DNA of 64,000 nucleotides, taken from Streptomyces dysideae. Its GTDB lineage: Bacteria; Actinomycetota; Actinomycetes; Streptomycetales; Streptomycetaceae. Shown piece by piece: positions 61,951 to 64,000 of the stretch; the first letter of the stretch is position 1; every line of letters begins with the position of its first letter. The position numbers and the translations under genes are program-made. A model generated the notes under the pieces. The model did no database searches. It was not told where the DNA came from and saw nothing but the letters and a program-made list of their open reading frames with translations. The stretch covers positions 88,395-152,394 of the forward strand of contig NZ_KQ949101.1 in the NCBI RefSeq assembly GCF_001514305.1, in the 5' to 3' direction.

Positions 61951-61984
61951 GGCGGGCTTCGAGACCAGGGTCTCGAAGCCCGCC
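61951..61984. terminator. Long perfect hairpin after the HD-hydrolase gene
   Basis: GGCGGGCTTCGAGAC and GTCTCGAAGCCCGCC are perfect 15-bp arms with loop CAGG. It lies 40 bp past the stop at 62024 on the minus strand, in the 290-bp gap before the DUF1906 gene, and should end the XRE-HD transcript. Confidence 0.8.
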
Positions 61985-62023
61985 GTCGAGACAGTCACGG
62001 TGCTCTCCGGTAGCTGCCGGCGG

Positions 62024-62605
62024 TCAGCGCTGCTTTTCCCCGAGGGCTGCGCGCAGCCAGTCCAGAGAACCGGTCGCCAGGACCGCGTCGGCGAGTTCGT
62101 TGGCCGATTTCGTGGTGAGTCGGCCGCGGCTGTTGTCGATCCAACGCTGGGTGTGCTCGTAGCCCTGGGCCTTGTACTCGACGCCCTGGATCATGCACTC
62201 CAGTTTGTCGGCGTCCCGGGCGCAGATGGCCTCCTGGGACTCCTTGGCCTCGTACTCGGCAACGAGCTCGCGCACTGCGGAGGCCAGGACCTCGGGCATG
62301 CCCGCGACCTGGTCGTCGGTGACCGCGCGCGGGTCCGCCGGAGGCGCGTACTTCTTGCCCAGGTGGTTCACGTCCCCGGTGCGCGTCTCCTGCGAGTCGT
62401 GCCACACCGCCAGGTAGGCGGCCCGCGCGGGGTCGGCGCCTTCGAGCTTCGCGATGATCGTCGCGAGGAGAGCGGTGCGCCAGGAGTGCTCCGCGACTGA
62501 CTCCGGATCGCGTACGCCGGCCATCCACCAGCCGGTGCGCTTGGTCTGCTTCAGCGTCCCCGCCTCGTAAAGGAAACGCGCTACCGCGGTCAGGTCTTCG
62601 GCCAC
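62024..62605 (-). CDS. HD-domain hydrolase (5'-deoxynucleotidase YfbR-like)
   Basis: A 193-residue protein; GTG 62605 has GGAG 8 nt upstream. It has the HD metal motif arrangement: VRDPESVAEHSWRTALLATI with the first His, AAYLAVWHDSQETRTGDVNH with the HD pair, and RELVAEYEAKESQEAICARD then ADKLECMIQGVEYKAQGYEH with the distal Asp. YfbR-type enzymes remove phosphate from dNMPs. It starts 13 bp after the interrupted XRE gene and would have been its operon partner; it may now depend on read-through or its own promoter. Confidence 0.88.
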   Translation of the reverse strand: MAEDLTAVARFLYEAGTLKQTKRTGWWMAGVRDPESVAEHSWRTALLATIIAKLEGADPARAAYLAVWHDSQETRTGDVNHLGKKYAPPADPRAVTDDQVAGMPEVLASAVRELVAEYEAKESQEAICARDADKLECMIQGVEYKAQGYEHTQRWIDNSRGRLTTKSANELADAVLATGSLDWLRAALGEKQR

Positions 62606-62618
62606 CGTCGGACTCCTC

Positions 62619-63897
62619 TCACGCCTCGGCGAGGCGGATCGCATACCGGATGCTCTCCAGCTCCCGGCGCCCGCGCGCCGAAAGCTCCCGGCTATCCAAC
62701 ATCACGGGCAGCCTGTCGCGCAGGACACGGTCTGCTGCGCCGGATCGCAGCAGGTTGGGCCGTACCTGGAGCAGGGACCACACCGAGTGGATGTTGAGGT
62801 CGACATAGCCGTGATGCGGCGCGAGTCCGTGAGCGAGGTGGGCGAGGAGTCTGTCACCCGGCCACGGCCCCGGGGTGCGGGCGGCGATGAAGTCGTCACT
62901 CAGCTCCAGATGCGCGGTCTCGCCGATCCAGTACGCCCAGTAGTTCAGGTTCGCGGCCTCGCCGGCATCGTCGTCGATGAGGGGTCTTCGAACTTGAGCG
63001 GTGCGCCCCTGTTGGTCGGCGTCCGCCCCCAGGGCCCTCGTAAGCCGGGGATGTGACACTCCCGCGGAAACTGTCACATCCTCGCGGCTTACCAGTCGGC
63101 GCCCGGCGTCCGCGCACCGCTCAACTTCGAAGACCCTCGATGAGGGCGGTGTCGATGAAGTGACTCATCCGGTCCCGGTCTCCCTGCCGGGCCGAGACGG
63201 CGGCAACGGACCTGAAGCTGAGCCAATGCGTGAGCCAGTCGCCGGGGCGTTCGGTGGCCTGCTGGTGGGCGAGCCACTCCGACGTGTCGGCTTGGTCGTC
63301 GTACCCGGAGAGGTAGAGGGCCTGGCGGCGGAGCAGGAACTGATCCTCCCCCCGGGCCTGCTCCGCGGTTCGCCGCATCCGCGTGAAGAACAGCGCCCGG
63401 TCGGCAGCCGACAGCTCCGGCCCGGCCGGCGCGGGTCCTCGGCGCTTGCGGGGCGGATCGGGCAGGTCGCGGACGGGCTGTGGCGGTACGTGGTTGAGGG
63501 GCCACGCGAGGACCTCCACGAGGTCGCGCTGCATCACCCAGGCCCCGAGCGGGCTTTCCTCGACTTCGGTCTCGTTGTCGAGGGCCTCGGCGAGGAGGAC
63601 GTCCGCCTCCAGGGCGCGGTCCAGGGCTTGCAGGAGCGCGGGGGCAGTGCCCATCTGCATCAGCCGGTGACGGTGCACGAGCATCTGCCCGACCGGCACG
63701 GCGGTCAGGGGGCGGCGACCGGACTCCCACCCCGCGATCGTGTCCGCGGACACCCGCAGCTGCTCAGCCGCTTCCTCCTGGGTGCGTCCCTGCTGCTCTC
63801 GGATGACCCGGAAGACGTAGCCGGCGATGACGCCCACGCGTGGGCGCCCGGATGATCCCTGACTACCAGTCAGGGTTTGTCGCGAACTCGACCGCAT
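62619..63897 (-). pseudogene. XRE-family regulator gene interrupted by a MITE
   Basis: ATG 63897 starts an XRE regulator: VIAGYVFRVIREQQGRTQEE, AAEQLRVSADTIAGWESGRR then helical repeats, ending at the insertion with DRDRMSHFIDTALI. On the other side of the insertion the same protein continues DDDAGEAANLNYWAYWIGET, HHGYVDLNIHSVWSLLQVRP and SRELSARGRRELESIRYAIR. Removing bases 62974-63128 equivalents, that is, the 155-bp element plus one 8-bp repeat, restores a continuous frame of about 370 residues. The insertion adds an early stop, so only a C-terminally truncated regulator (about 258 residues) can be made. Confidence 0.9.
62982..63136. mobile_element. 155-bp MITE (ISL3-like ends) with 8-bp target duplication
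   Basis: Terminal inverted repeats of 25 bp: left GGGTCTTCGAACTTGAGCGG (62982 on) and right ending TTCGAAGACCC (to 63136), one mismatch in 25. They are flanked by direct repeats TCGATGAG at 62974-62981 and 63137-63144. The inside carries a second palindrome, GTAAGCCG...GGATGTGACA / TGTCACATCC...CGGCTTAC (about 63047-63092), and no protein. The GGGTCTTCG-type ends and 8-bp duplication fit mobilisation by an ISL3-family transposase, known for such ends; that is inference. Confidence 0.92.
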
Positions 63898-64000
63898 GAA
63901 CAGACCCTTTCCCCGGTGTTCGCAGCAAACCACTTGTACTCGCGGTCACTTCAAGCAGTGATCACGGTTCTCTACCGTCGTATGCATCACCGAACGAGCC

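Noticed and set aside
1..64000. tRNA, rRNA or riboswitch genes
   Set aside because: No cloverleaf-like segment with a GTTCGA-type T-loop in an intergenic region, and no rRNA-like stretch, was recognised while reading both strands.

Overview
The window reads as a stretch of Streptomyces chromosome. Base composition is high-GC. GTG and TTG starts with purine-rich ribosome sites are common, genes overlap by ATGA or GTGA, and several families are largely actinobacterial: DUF397/DUF5753 regulator pairs, DUF6879, an SCO5918-type protein, GAF-ANTAR regulators and the YbaB-recR-DUF5063 and ask-asd blocks. No rRNA, tRNA or CRISPR array was seen. All functions are inferred by reading the sequence; no database search was run.

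Layout. 1-6.9 kb is accessory: a left-edge NB-ARC (NLR-type) ATPase that runs off the window, its DUF6879 partner, a divergent small protein sharing an amyloid-like motif with the ATPase, then a graveyard of gene fragments, a TetR regulator and an XRE/DUF397 pair. 7.0-12 kb has a toxin-antitoxin pair with a palindromic promoter, a GntR regulator beside a class III aminotransferase, and a DJ-1/MarR operon with an operator. 12-18 kb has a large repeat-rich Ser/Thr kinase, a ruined secreted peptidase, a DUF2079 membrane protein and a SLATT protein. 18.3-20 kb is the conserved YbaB-recR-DUF5063 block. 20-30 kb is accessory again: an intact NLR, a second XRE/DUF397 pair, a zinc-ribbon regulator, Uma2, a truncated phzF, a two-component system and a decayed NLR. 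30-42 kb is core-like: ask-asd, an ECF sigma factor with its membrane partner, SURF1, an S9 peptidase, a TrkA-type membrane protein and a permease pair. 42-48.7 kb has MerR, cold shock, three DUF5994 copies, a desaturase, GAF-ANTAR genes and a 94-bp inverted repeat. 49-64 kb has a membrane protein, a GH2 glycosidase, an RHS toxin with a candidate immunity gene between IS remnants, a DUF1906 enzyme, and an XRE gene interrupted by a 155-bp MITE.

How the genes may work together. The most system-like signal is at the left edge. The ATPase carries VVQARDITGG near its N-terminus, and the divergent 127-residue protein ends in VVQARDING behind a hydrophobic N-terminal helix. This matches the NLR/effector amyloid-signalling logic proposed for filamentous bacteria. 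Two further NLR loci, one intact and one gutted, share a different N-terminal signature. The RHS gene, its small 2-TM neighbour and flanking transposase scraps look like a decaying polymorphic-toxin locus. Remnants are frequent (GNAT, STK, M28, PhzF, VapC, GAF, TnpB, DUF5994), so the accessory blocks are turning over quickly.
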